Origin: Rothia santali
GTDB taxonomy: Bacteria; Actinomycetota; Actinomycetes; Actinomycetales; Micrococcaceae
Direction: 5' to 3'
Length of the DNA stretch: 32,423 nt
Assembly (NCBI RefSeq): GCF_024199905.1
Contig: NZ_JANAFB010000036.1
Location: 1-32,423, forward strand
Under the pieces are notes generated by a model, which was not told the DNA's origin, did no database searches, and saw only the letters and a program-made list of their open reading frames with translations. The translations under genes and the position numbers were made by a program. Shown in pieces: positions 1-10,771 of this stretch. Position 1 is the first letter of the stretch, and each line of letters starts with the position of its first letter.

Positions 1-2363
<2,363 letters not shown>

Positions 2364-2367
<4 letters not shown>

Positions 2368-3833
2368 CGGTTCGCTCCCGGGTGCTCGGAGGGACGGTGC
2401 TGGGCGAAGAAGCGCAGGACGCTCTGCTCGAGCATCGCGGTTCGGTAGCGCGCGCTCGCGCGGTGGTCGTCCAGCGGGGTGCTCTCGGCGGTCATGGCGG
2501 CGGAGGCCTCGCGCGCAGCCTCCTCGGTCCAGGGGCCGCCGAGCAGGACCTCCTCCGCCGCGCGCGCCCGCAGGGGCGTGGCCGCCACCCCGCCCAGGCC
2601 GATGCGGATCGAGGAGACCCGGTCCCCCTCGAGCTGCATCGCGAAGGCCGTGGAGATCGAGGAGATGTCGTCGAAGCGGCGCTTGGCGACCTTGTAGAAG
2701 GCCGTCGTCCCGGCCAGCGGCAGCGGGACGCGGACGGCGCGGAGGAGCTCCCCGGGCTCGCGGACCGTCTGCCGGTAGCCGGTGAAGTACTCGGCGAGGG
2801 GCACCACGCGCTCCCCGCGGGTCGAGAACAGGACCAGGGAGGCGTCGAGCGCCAGCAGCACGGGCGCCGAGTCGCCGATCGGCGAGCCCGTCCCCAGGTT
2901 CCCGCCGAGCGTGGCGCTGTTGCGCACCAGCCGGGAGGCGAACTGCGGGAAGAGCTGGGCGAGCAGGGGGATCCTGCCGGCGAGGGAGCGCTCGGCCTCC
3001 GAGAGGGTCAGGGCGGCCCCGATCTCCACGTGGTCCGCGGCGAAGCGGAGCGAGCGGAGCTCCTCGAGGCGGTCGATGGCCAGCAGCGTCCCGGGCCGGG
3101 TGTGGCGGACGTTGACCTCGACGCCGACGTCGGTGGAGCCGGCCAGCAGGGTCGCCCCCGGCTGCTCGGCGTAGCGCTCGGCGAGCTCCTCGAGCGAGGC
3201 CGGCCGGACGAAGTCCGCCCCGCCGGCGCGCACCTCGGTGCGCCGCGCCGGCGGGGCCGCGGTGCCCTGCCGCCGGAGGAGGGGGTCGTGCTCCTCGGGG
3301 GAGCCCAGGGCGTAGGCGGCGTCCTTGATCGGGCGGTAGCCGGTGCAGCGGCAGAGGTTGCCGCTCAGGGCGTGCAGGTCGAAGCCGTTCTCGCCGTGCT
3401 CGGGCGTCGCCTCGGAGGCCGGGACGGGGGTCCGCTCCGGCCGGTAGTACTCGGCGGTCATGGAGCAGACGAAGCCGGGGGTGCAGAATCCGCACTGGGA
3501 GCCGCCGCGCCCGGCCATCTCGCGCTGGACGGGGTGGAGCTCGCCCGCGGAGCACGGTCCCGGGCGGGCGCCGAGCCCCTCGGAGGTCACGACCTCCTGC
3601 CCGTCCAGGGCCAGGGCCGGGACCAGGCACGCGTTGATGGAGGTCCAACGGGAGCCGCCCCGCCCGTCGGGGCGGGCCACCAGGATGGCGCAGGCGCCGC
3701 ATTCGCCTTCCGCGCACCCCTCCTTGGCGCCGGTGAGCCCCAGGCCGCGGAGCCAGTCCAGCAGGTTGAGGTGGACCGGGACGTCGTCGTCGACTCTCGG
3801 CTGACCGTTGACGGTTATCTGGAAAGACCCCAT
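2364..3833 (-). CDS. xdhA: Xanthine dehydrogenase small subunit (2Fe-2S and FAD domains)
   Basis: 489 residues. It carries electrons from the molybdenum centre through two 2Fe-2S clusters to FAD and NAD+. The N-terminal ferredoxin-like domain has Cys40, Cys45, Cys48 and Cys69. The helical domain has CGFC (Cys114, Cys117) and LCRCTGYRP (Cys161, Cys163). From about residue 200 comes a CO-dehydrogenase-type FAD domain with LLAGSTDVGVEV and LGGNLGTGSPIGD. This two-domain small subunit resembles the Rhodobacter XdhA layout. I chose the ATG at 3833, which has AAGGAG 9 nt upstream and begins with the usual beta strand (MGSFQITVNG). The open frame extends upstream to 3995, but that part does not resemble the family. 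It is first in the xdhAB operon. Its promoter should lie in the unusual spacer upstream. Confidence 0.95.
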
Positions 3834-3979
3834 CGTGACGTGCTCCTTCGCTTCTCTGGATGCCGAACGCGCCCTGTGCATGGCGAACGCGAGGAGAGGG
3901 AGCTGCGATCTGACTTCCCGATGCAGGGTATCCCATCTCACAGTCCGGGGTTTGATGCAGTCGCCCCGGATATCGCGAT

Positions 3980-4026
3980 TTGGCAATGGTAGCACTCACA
4001 TTGGCAAAGTATTTCCACATTGCGAA
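3980..4026. repeat. Helically phased TTGGCAA direct repeats
   Basis: TTGGCAA occurs at 3980-3986 and 4001-4007, exactly 21 bp apart (two DNA turns). A weaker copy, TTGCGAA, follows at 4020-4026. The set lies about 150-190 bases upstream of the xdhA start, in an A/T-rich patch. Same-face spacing suggests an activator or regulator bound in tandem upstream of xdhAB, but the protein is unknown. Confidence 0.4.
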
Positions 4027-4366
4027 ACTCAACGATTTAGCTTCGCGTCGCCCCGCGCGAACCGACCCGCCCCAGCTCCTCCCAGGTCCAATGGGAGCTG
4101 AGAACCGCACCAGAGACGTGTTGCGCTTCCGAATACATGAGTGCTCCAGGTCACTTACAGCTTTTCTTCGGGCAACTTCTAGGCCATTCCCTAGCCACCA
4201 GAATCTCTCCGCCCCGATGAAAATGCCGCGAATCCATCTCAGGACCGCCACGTCGATCCCCGCGTTCCGCGAATCGCCCCGGCGAATCGGCTTCGAAACA
4301 CCCGCCGCCACCTTCGACCCCGAGGACGCGAATGAAGATTGACGAGCGAAAATCACCCGACGACCC

Positions 4367-4397
4367 TTGCGTTACACGGAGTGACTCACGTTACACT
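4367..4397 (+). promoter_or_regulatory. guaD: Candidate promoter for guaD side
   Basis: TTGCGT at 4367-4372 and TACACT at 4392-4397 resemble -35 and -10 elements, but the 19-base spacer is long and the -35 is weak. The duplicated CGTTACAC overlaps both. The -10-like TACACT fits the actinobacterial TAnnnT rule. Transcription would start inside or beside the inverted repeat at 4402-4431. Confidence 0.3.
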
Positions 4398-4401
4398 GAG
4401 C

Positions 4402-4431
4402 CACGATGCGAAGGATCAATATCGCATCGTG
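4402..4431. promoter_or_regulatory. Perfect 10-bp inverted repeat, likely operator
   Basis: CACGATGCGA (4402-4411) and TCGCATCGTG (4422-4431) are perfect inverted arms around a 10-base A/T-rich spacer. There is no T-tract after it, and it sits immediately downstream of a -10-like sequence, about 285 bases before guaD. That is the expected position for a repressor operator. A hairpin in the mRNA leader is the alternative. Confidence 0.5.
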
Positions 4432-4504
4432 AAATTTCTGAATGGCACCGGCCCCGGTTCGAGGCATCCGTCCTCCCACCTCCGCCCCGAGGGAAGGCCT
4501 CCCG

Positions 4505-4624
4505 ATGACGATCCGCAAGAAACCCCGGCAGACCACACGCCGCACCTCGATCCCCGCCGATTCCGACCGGCCCGACGACGCGTGGCTGCCGATCGGCAGG
4601 ATGATCCTGGACGGCAGGGGCTGA
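4505..4624 (+). CDS. Possible small protein or leader peptide upstream of guaD (39 aa)
   Basis: A 39-residue frame begins MTIRKKPRQTT and ends GRMILDGRG. A good ribosome-binding site, GAGGGAAGG, lies 7 nt before the ATG, and nearly all third positions are G or C, as in the real genes here. The N-terminus is strongly basic (six Lys/Arg in the first 13 residues). The middle is acidic and the end is amphipathic. It lies between the putative operator and guaD, ending 91 bases before the guaD start, so it would be co-transcribed. I recognise no family. It could be a small protein, a leader peptide, or a chance frame. Confidence 0.4.
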   Translation: MTIRKKPRQTTRRTSIPADSDRPDDAWLPIGRMILDGRG

Positions 4625-4715
4625 CCGCGGGCCCGGGGATCGGCCGAGCGGGCCTCCGCACGGACGCGGACGACGTCGTCGCCGCGCACCATCCACCAGT
4701 AGGGAGATCGACATC

Positions 4716-6068
4716 ATGACCGACAGCGCACAGGAACGAGCCGAGTCCCGCGGGGACGCGGAGCCGCACGTCCGCATCGTCACCGGGCACGTGGTCACCC
4801 CGCTCCGGGGCTCACCGGACGGAATCCTCGACCTCGAGCGGGGAGCGGTGGCCCTGCGGGACGGGCGCATCCTCGCGGTCGGCGAGGCGGAGGAGGTCCT
4901 GGACCGGTATCCCGGGGCCTCGGTCGACCGGCAGGGCGAGCGCCTGCTCGTCCCCGGCTTCGTCGACTGCCACGTCCATTTCCCGCAGATGACCATGATC
5001 GCCTCGCCGGGACTGCAGCTGCTGGAGTGGCTGGAGAACTACACCTTCCCCGCCGAGGCCCGCTTCGCGGACCGGGCGCACTGCGAGGAGGTCGCGGAGT
5101 TCTTCGCCGACCAACTGGTCGCCCACGGGGTGACCACGGCGTGCGTCTACGCCACGGTCCACCCCGGCTCGGCCGAGGCGCTGTTTCGCTCGGCCCTGGC
5201 GCGGGACCTCCGGGTGATCACCGGCAAGGTCTGCATGGACCGCAACGCCCCGGAGCACCTCCTGGACACCCCGGAGCGAGCCTACGAGCAGAGCCTGGAG
5301 CTGTTGGAGGCCTGGCACGGGCGGGGGCGGCTCGAGTACGCCGTGACCCCGCGCTTCGCGCCCACCTCCTCGCCGCGGCAGCTGGAGCTTCTGGGCCGGC
5401 TGACGGCCGAGCACCCCGACGTCGTCGTCCAGACGCACCTGGCGGAGAACCGCGCCGAGTGCGACTGGGTGGGCGAGCTCTTCCCGGAGGACCGCGACTA
5501 CACCGCCGTGTACGAGCGCCACGGCCTGGTGCGGCGGCGCTCGGTCTTCGGCCACGCGATCCACCTCTCGGACGGTGAGCTCGAGCGGCTGGGGGCGGCC
5601 CAGGCATCGCTCGCCCATTGCCCGACCTCCAACCTCTTCCTCGGCTCGGGTCACTTCGAGCTCCAGCGGGCCCGCCGCCACCGGGGGCTGCGGGTGGGGC
5701 TGGGGTCCGACGTCGGCGGCGGCACCAGCCTCTCGCCGCTCGCCTCCCTGAACGAGGCGTACAAGGTCAGCCGGATGGTCGGCGAGCCGGTCGACGCGTT
5801 CCAGGCCCTCCGCCTGGCCACCCTGGACGGGGCCGAGGCGCTGGGGCTGGAGGACCGGGTGGGCAGCCTCGAGGCGGGCAAGGACGCGGACCTGGTGGTC
5901 CTGGATCCCCGCTCCTCCCCCGTCCTGCGGCACCGGGCCGGCTACGCCGGGAGCACCGCGGAGCTGCTGTTCGCGCTGATGATGCTCGGCGACGACCGGA
6001 GCGTCCACGCCACGTACGTCTCCGGCCGGCGGTCGGTCCCCGAGGGACGGGAGGGCTGCGGACCCTGA
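4716..6068 (+). CDS. guaD: Guanine deaminase
   Basis: 450 residues, an amidohydrolase that converts guanine to xanthine and ammonia in the cytoplasm. The metal-binding set is complete: HxH at His86/His88 in GFVDCHVHFPQ, His241 and Glu244 in QTHLAEN, His280 in GHAIHL, and Asp332 in GSDVGGGTS. The PQ after the HxH motif is typical of the GuaD subgroup rather than of cytosine or atrazine-type deaminases. The start has AGGGAG 9 nt upstream. Its product is the substrate of the divergent xanthine dehydrogenase, and the downstream permease would supply its substrate. Length matches the family (about 430-450). Confidence 0.95.
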   Translation: MTDSAQERAESRGDAEPHVRIVTGHVVTPLRGSPDGILDLERGAVALRDGRILAVGEAEEVLDRYPGASVDRQGERLLVPGFVDCHVHFPQMTMIASPGLQLLEWLENYTFPAEARFADRAHCEEVAEFFADQLVAHGVTTACVYATVHPGSAEALFRSALARDLRVITGKVCMDRNAPEHLLDTPERAYEQSLELLEAWHGRGRLEYAVTPRFAPTSSPRQLELLGRLTAEHPDVVVQTHLAENRAECDWVGELFPEDRDYTAVYERHGLVRRRSVFGHAIHLSDGELERLGAAQASLAHCPTSNLFLGSGHFELQRARRHRGLRVGLGSDVGGGTSLSPLASLNEAYKVSRMVGEPVDAFQALRLATLDGAEALGLEDRVGSLEAGKDADLVVLDPRSSPVLRHRAGYAGSTAELLFALMMLGDDRSVHATYVSGRRSVPEGREGCGP

Positions 6069-6086
6069 GGGCGAGGCCCCAGAGGT

Positions 6087-6111
6087 CGAGGGGACCGCCG
6101 CGGCCCCCTCG
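6087..6111 (+). terminator. Hairpin between guaD and the purine permease
   Basis: CGAGGGG (6087-6093) pairs with CCCCTCG (6105-6111) across an 11-base loop region. It sits in the 94-base gap between two same-direction genes and has no T-tract. It could be a partial terminator, a processing signal or an mRNA-stabilising stem. Confidence 0.3.
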
Positions 6112-6162
6112 CGAGAACGACCCGTCATTTCAGTCCGGAACACGAGGAAAGCGGAGACAGCC

Positions 6163-7626
6163 ATGGCAGCAGAGAACGTGAGAGCCCAGGAGACACGCAC
6201 CCGGCCCCGGTCGCCCCTGGACCGCTACTTCGAGATCACCGCGAGAGGGTCCACGGTCAAGCAGGAGCTGCGGGGCGGCGTCGTCGCCTTCGTCGCCATG
6301 GCCTACATCGTGGTGCTCAACCCCCTGATCCTCGGGGGGAGCCCGGACGTGGAGGGCACCAGCCTCGACTTCGCCCAGCTGACGGCCGTCACGGGGCTCG
6401 TGGCCGGCGTCGTCACGGTGCTGTTCGGCGTCGTCGCGCGCCTGCCCTTCGCCCTGGCCGCCGGGCTGGGCATGAACAGCTTCCTCGCCGTCTCGGTGGT
6501 GCAGGACGTGACGTGGGCCGAGGCGATGGGGCTGGTGATCGTCAACGGCGTCATCATCGTCCTGCTGGGGGCGACCGGAGTCCGGACCGCCATCTTCCAC
6601 GCCGTCCCGGCGCAGCTCAAGACCGCCATCACCGTGGGGATCGGGCTGTTCATCGCCTTCATCGGCTTCGTCAACTCGGGGTTCGTGACCCGGACAGCCG
6701 AGGGGCCGCCGGTCCAGCTGGGGCAGGGCGGCTCCATCACGTCGCTGCCGACCCTCGTGTTCGTCTTCGCCCTGCTCCTGATCGGCGTGCTGGTGGTGCG
6801 CCGGGTGCCGGGCGGCATCCTCATCGGCATGGCGGTGGCCACGGTCCTCGCCATCGTCGTGCAGGCCTTCGCGCGCCTGGGGACCGTGGGGGATCCCGTC
6901 AACCCCGACCCCGGGGGATGGAACCTGAGCGCGCCCGAGATGCCGAGCCAGGTGGTCGCCCTCCCGGACTTCGGGCTGCTGGGGGCGTTCGACCTCTTCG
7001 GATCCCTCGAGCGGATCGGCCTCCTCTCGGCGGTCATGCTGGTCTTCACCCTGCTGTTCACCAACTTCTTCGACGCCATGGGCACGATGACCGGGCTGGC
7101 GCGCAACGCGGGCCTGTCCACCGCTGACGGGACCTTCCCGAGGATCAGGCAGGCGTTCATCGTGGAGGGCATCGGCGCGATCGGCGGCGGTGCCGCCTCC
7201 GCCTCGTCGAACACCGTCTTCGTCGACTCCGCGGCCGGGGTGGCCGAGGGAGCCCGGACGGGCCTGGCCGCCTGCGTGACCGGTGCGCTCTTCCTGGCCT
7301 CCACGTTCTTCGCCCCGCTGATCGGGGTCATCCCCATGGAGGCCGGGGCCGCCGCCCTCGTCGTGGTGGGGGCCATGATGGTGGTCCAGATCCAGGAGAT
7401 CAACATGAGCAGCTTCCGCGTCTCGCTGCCGGTCTTCCTGACGATCGTGTCGATGCCGCTGACGTATTCGATCGCCAACGGCATCGGCGTCGGCTTCATC
7501 TCCTGGGCGCTGATCCACACCCTGACCGGCAAGGCCCGCGAGGTGCACTGGCTGCTCTGGGTGGTCTCGGCGGGATTCCTGCTGTACTTCACCCGGGACG
7601 GGATCAGTGCGCTGTTCGGGACGTGA
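6163..7626 (+). CDS. NCS2 purine permease, AzgA/PbuG type (guanine/hypoxanthine)
   Basis: 487 residues, a polytopic inner-membrane transporter of the COG2252 branch of the NCS2 family, which takes up purine bases with protons. The N-terminus LDRYFEITARGSTVKQELRG and the following MAYIVVLNP are hallmarks of the AzgA/PbuG/PbuO branch and differ from the UraA/XanQ branch. Many hydrophobic segments fill the rest, with conserved NFFDAMGTMTG (about 304-314) and SASSNTVFVDSAAG (about 346-360). The ATG has GAGGAAAG about 11 nt and GCGGAG about 6 nt upstream. It follows guaD and is probably in the same operon, so guanine is the likely main substrate, with hypoxanthine and adenine possible. Confidence 0.9.
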   Translation: MAAENVRAQETRTRPRSPLDRYFEITARGSTVKQELRGGVVAFVAMAYIVVLNPLILGGSPDVEGTSLDFAQLTAVTGLVAGVVTVLFGVVARLPFALAAGLGMNSFLAVSVVQDVTWAEAMGLVIVNGVIIVLLGATGVRTAIFHAVPAQLKTAITVGIGLFIAFIGFVNSGFVTRTAEGPPVQLGQGGSITSLPTLVFVFALLLIGVLVVRRVPGGILIGMAVATVLAIVVQAFARLGTVGDPVNPDPGGWNLSAPEMPSQVVALPDFGLLGAFDLFGSLERIGLLSAVMLVFTLLFTNFFDAMGTMTGLARNAGLSTADGTFPRIRQAFIVEGIGAIGGGAASASSNTVFVDSAAGVAEGARTGLAACVTGALFLASTFFAPLIGVIPMEAGAAALVVVGAMMVVQIQEINMSSFRVSLPVFLTIVSMPLTYSIANGIGVGFISWALIHTLTGKAREVHWLLWVVSAGFLLYFTRDGISALFGT

Positions 7627-7707
7627 TCGGCGGGGCGGCGGGGTTCGCCGCTCGGCGGATGGTGGACCCCCGCTCGGCGCGCTCGGGGCCTCCCCTCGCT
7701 CCGCCGG

Positions 7708-8355
7708 CTAGTGGCTGCCGGTCAGGGCCACCGAGACCCCGACGCCGACGATCGACGCGCCGCCGACCCGTCCGATGGACCTCATCCGGCGGGGCGAGCC
7801 GGTCAGCCAGGAGCGGGCCGTGGAGGCCACGAGCGCCCAGCCGGCGTCGGTCGTCAGGCCGATGACCAGCGGCACGCACCCCAGCACCAGCATCTGGGCC
7901 GTCGCGCCGCCCGCCGAGGGCTCGACGAACTGCGGGACGATCGCGGTGAACAGGACCAGGCTCTTGGGGTTGGTCACCCCGACCAGGGCCCCGCTGCGGA
8001 TGGTGGCCCAGGCGCCGGCCGGGGCGCCCCGCCGCGCTCCGGCCTCGCCCGAGGAGGCGCCGGCGGCACCGGCGTGCCGGATGGCCTGCACCCCCAGGTA
8101 GAGCAGGTAGAGGACGCCGGCCCACTTGACGGCCTGGAACAGCACCTCCGAGCGCTCGAACAGCGGCCCCAGGCCCAGCGCGATGAGCAGGCCCAGGCTG
8201 TAGCAGCCGACGGCGTTGCCGACGACGCTGTACAGGGCCGTCGCGCGCCCGTAGCTGAGGGCCCGCCCGACGACGAACATCACGCTGGGCCCCGGGACGG
8301 CGATCAGCACCACGCTGGCCAGCGCCATGCCGAGGGCTTGTTCGAGGGAGATCAT
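7708..8355 (-). CDS. LysE/RhtB family amino-acid exporter
   Basis: 215 residues with six hydrophobic segments, typical of the LysE/RhtB family of amino-acid or metabolite exporters in the cytoplasmic membrane. The N-terminal block LASVVLIAVPGPSVMFVVGR matches the family's conserved PGP region. GVTNPKSLVLF in the middle is the second family signature. The ATG at 8355 gives the usual N-terminus, although its ribosome-binding site is weak (CCGGA close to the start). The frame continues far upstream without resemblance, so longer starts are rejected. It converges on the purine permease with an 81-base gap. The substrate cannot be read from the sequence. Confidence 0.88.
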   Translation of the reverse strand: MISLEQALGMALASVVLIAVPGPSVMFVVGRALSYGRATALYSVVGNAVGCYSLGLLIALGLGPLFERSEVLFQAVKWAGVLYLLYLGVQAIRHAGAAGASSGEAGARRGAPAGAWATIRSGALVGVTNPKSLVLFTAIVPQFVEPSAGGATAQMLVLGCVPLVIGLTTDAGWALVASTARSWLTGSPRRMRSIGRVGGASIVGVGVSVALTGSH

Positions 8356-8575
8356 TCCGGTGATCTTACGCCGAAGGGCGGCGGCGGGGGTATCGCGCCG
8401 CTCACTCCCGTTCACCGGCGGCTGAGCCCCTTCCCCCACGCCGAGGTGCTGGGAGAATCGGGAGGGACCGACCCCGGTGCGGCCCGGCCGGCCCCCCGCG
8501 GATCGCGCCGGCGTCCGGCCACACCGAGGTCCGACCACCGCGCCGACGCCCGAACGCACCGACCATGGAGGACCC

Positions 8576-9334
8576 ATGACCCACACCCAGCTCTCCGAGG
8601 AGACCACCCGCGCACTCGACGACGTCGTCGCCGCGATCGAGGCCACCGACCTCCCCGTCGCGGTCCTGACCGGCGCATCCGGCGGCATGGGCCGGGAGAT
8701 CGCCGCCGACCTCTCGAAGGACCGCCTCGTCGTCGCGGTGGGACGCGACCGGGGGCGCCTCGCCGAGGCCGCCGAGCGGGCCGGGGCGGGCGGCGTCGTT
8801 ATCCTGCCCTGCGAGCTCGGGGAGCTGGAGGCCATCGATGCGGTGTTCTCGCGGCTGCCGCGGGTCGACGCGCTGGTCAACGCCGCCGCGATCGCGCCGC
8901 GCGCCACGGTCGAGGACGCCTCGGTCGCGGACTGGCAGGACATGCTGAACACCAACGTCGTCGCGCCGGCCGAGCTGACCCGGGTGCTGCTGCCGCGGCT
9001 GCGGGAGAGCGAGGGGATCGTGGTGTTCATCGGCTCGGGGGCCTCGCGGGCCGTCACGCCGTACAACGTGACCTACGCGGCGTCGAAGCACGCGCTGCAG
9101 GCCGTGGCGGACGGGCTGCGGAAGCAGGTGGCCGACGACGGCGTCCGCGTTAGCACCGTCTCCCCCGGCCCGACCGACACCCCCATGGTCCAGTGGGACG
9201 ACGACTACCCGAAGGCGGCGCCGCGGCGGCTGATCGAGCCGGAGACCGTGGCCCGCTCGGTGCGCCACGTGATCGACGCCCCGGCGGACACGCAGCTCGC
9301 CGAGGTGTGGGTCCGGCCGCGCGTGGAGGCGTAG
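8576..9334 (+). CDS. Short-chain dehydrogenase/reductase
   Basis: 252 residues, a classical SDR with a Rossmann fold. It shows the nucleotide loop TGASGGMG (residues 32-39), NAAAIAP, a catalytic serine in FIGSGAS, and YAASK, with the PGPTDTPM loop after it. An arginine in VGRDRGRL after the second strand may favour NADPH. I chose the ATG at 8576 because GGAGG lies just upstream. The open frame begins 99 bases earlier but without a site. It is divergent from the LysE gene with a 220-base spacer in which I see no clear operator. The substrate is unknown. Confidence 0.88.
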   Translation: MTHTQLSEETTRALDDVVAAIEATDLPVAVLTGASGGMGREIAADLSKDRLVVAVGRDRGRLAEAAERAGAGGVVILPCELGELEAIDAVFSRLPRVDALVNAAAIAPRATVEDASVADWQDMLNTNVVAPAELTRVLLPRLRESEGIVVFIGSGASRAVTPYNVTYAASKHALQAVADGLRKQVADDGVRVSTVSPGPTDTPMVQWDDDYPKAAPRRLIEPETVARSVRHVIDAPADTQLAEVWVRPRVEA

Positions 9335-9363
9335 GACGGGCCGGTCCCGTCTGCCCACGGGCA
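9335..9363. terminator. Paired hairpins between convergent genes
   Basis: GACGGG (9335-9340) pairs with CCCGTC (9346-9351). A second small palindrome, TGCCC-AC-GGGCA, follows at 9352-9363. They start right after the SDR stop and precede the end of the convergent MFS gene. There is no T-tract, as is common in high-GC actinobacteria. Confidence 0.4.
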
Positions 9364-9421
9364 GGTGGGACTCCGGCGGTGTCGGCGTCGTCGCGCCGGG
9401 CAGCCGCCGGCCGGGCGGGGC

Positions 9422-10771
9422 TCAGGCCTCGCGCGGCCGCCCGCGCCCGCCCTTCTTCGGCCGGGAGGACAGCGAGATCGCCGCGCACGCGACCGCCAGG
9501 ACGATGCCCAGCAGCAGGGCCACCGGGTACGGGGCCCACGGCGCGACGGCGCTGAGCAGCGCGGGCGCCAGGAAGCCGAGGTAGGCCACCGAGAAGAACA
9601 CGGCCGTCACGGTGCCCAGGTACGCGTCCGGGGTGATGCGCTGGACCTCGGTCAGCCCCGTGACCAGCGCGATCCCGTAGCCCGCGCCCAGCACGACGCC
9701 GGCCACGAGCGCGATCTCGATCCGCACGCTGGCCGCCGCCCACGCCGCGAGCGCGAGGCCCGCGCACATGAAGCCCATCGCCAGCCAGATCGGGTTCCGG
9801 TAGGCGGCCACGAGCTGCCGTGCCCACGCCTGGCCCAGCAGCCCGGTCGACATCGCGACGACGGTCATCAGTGCCGCGAAGGCGATCGGGAGCCCGCCGA
9901 CCACGGGCGCGAGCGCCGCCGGCAGCACCGCCTGGGCGACGGTCGCTGCGGTGAAGACCCAGGGCCCGATCGGCAGCACCGACCGCGCGAAGTGGGCCCA
10001 CAGCCACCCCGGGACGCGGCCGCTGCCGGATGCTCGGGCCCCGGTCCCGGACGCCGTGGCGCCGCCACCGATCTCCTCCGAAGCGGCCCCGGGGCTCCTG
10101 GTGCCGTTCCCGGCCTCCCCGGTCCCGGTCCCGGTCCCGCTCCCCGGCCCCCCGGCCACGAGCCGATGCCGCGTCTCCGGGACCCGCAGCAGCAGCGTCC
10201 CGGCCACCAGCGCCAGCACGATGTGCAGCAGGTACGGTGCCGTCGTCGGCCACGGGCTCCACTGCGCCAGGGCGCCGGCCACGGTCGCGCCCGCGAGGAA
10301 CCCGCCGGTCAGGGGGTTGGCCGAGCGCCGCGCCGCGGCCCCGGGCCGGCTGTCCCCGACGGCGTCGCCGAGCTCCTTGATCCAGGTGGACCCGACCGCC
10401 ATGACCAGGCCGAGTGCGATGCCGCACAGGATGCGCCCCGCCCCCAGCGCCAGCACGGAGCCGGGGAGCAGCGCCATGATCGCCGAGCCGAGGGCGCTGA
10501 TCGGCGCCGCCGGGAGCAGCACCGGCTTGCGCCCGATGCGGTCCGAGAGCCTCCCCCCGACCATCAGGGCCGGGACGATCCCCATGATGTACGCGCCGAG
10601 GAGGACGTTCACGGTGAGCGTCGAGAAGTCGCTGACCTCCCGGTACATGATGAGCAGCGGCGTGAACTCGTTGCCGCCCCACGCCACCGCGAGGATGGTC
10701 AGGGCCACCGGGATCCACGAGGATCCGCCGGGGCGGGCGGGGACGGAGGGGCGCGGGCGGTTCAGGGGCAT
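9422..10771 (-). CDS. MFS transporter
   Basis: 449 residues with about 12 predicted membrane segments in two halves. The loop between segments 2 and 3 carries GGRLSDRIGRKPVLL, the MFS signature. The central cytoplasmic loop (about residues 207-253) is a low-complexity Gly/Ser/Thr/Ala stretch containing GSGTGTGTG, encoded by short GC-rich repeats near 10100-10145. The C-terminus is basic (SSRPKKGGRGRPREA). The ATG at 10771 has no clear ribosome-binding site, so the start is less certain. The substrate is unknown; nothing nearby suggests one. Confidence 0.85.
   Translation of the reverse strand: MPLNRPRPSVPARPGGSSWIPVALTILAVAWGGNEFTPLLIMYREVSDFSTLTVNVLLGAYIMGIVPALMVGGRLSDRIGRKPVLLPAAPISALGSAIMALLPGSVLALGAGRILCGIALGLVMAVGSTWIKELGDAVGDSRPGAAARRSANPLTGGFLAGATVAGALAQWSPWPTTAPYLLHIVLALVAGTLLLRVPETRHRLVAGGPGSGTGTGTGEAGNGTRSPGAASEEIGGGATASGTGARASGSGRVPGWLWAHFARSVLPIGPWVFTAATVAQAVLPAALAPVVGGLPIAFAALMTVVAMSTGLLGQAWARQLVAAYRNPIWLAMGFMCAGLALAAWAAASVRIEIALVAGVVLGAGYGIALVTGLTEVQRITPDAYLGTVTAVFFSVAYLGFLAPALLSAVAPWAPYPVALLLGIVLAVACAAISLSSRPKKGGRGRPREA

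Larger units (their letters stand above)
3834..4504. promoter_or_regulatory. Divergent xdhA / guaD regulatory spacer, lower GC
   Basis: About 670 bases without a convincing gene. The region around 3965-4440 is visibly richer in A/T than the rest of the window, and the open frames in it lack family resemblance and actinobacterial codon bias. It contains repeated TTGGCAA-type elements near 3980-4026, a palindrome ATCGCGAT at 3972-3979, repeated CGTTACAC at 4370-4377 and 4389-4396, and a long inverted repeat at 4402-4431. These sit between two divergent purine-catabolism operons, so I read the stretch as a shared control region. The lower GC could also mark an older gene remnant, but I cannot identify one. 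Confidence 0.6.

Noticed and set aside
3980-4342. 120-codon plus-strand frame in the xdhA/guaD spacer
   Set aside because: Third positions do not show the strong GC bias of the genes here, there is no good ribosome-binding site, and repeats and operators fill the same stretch.
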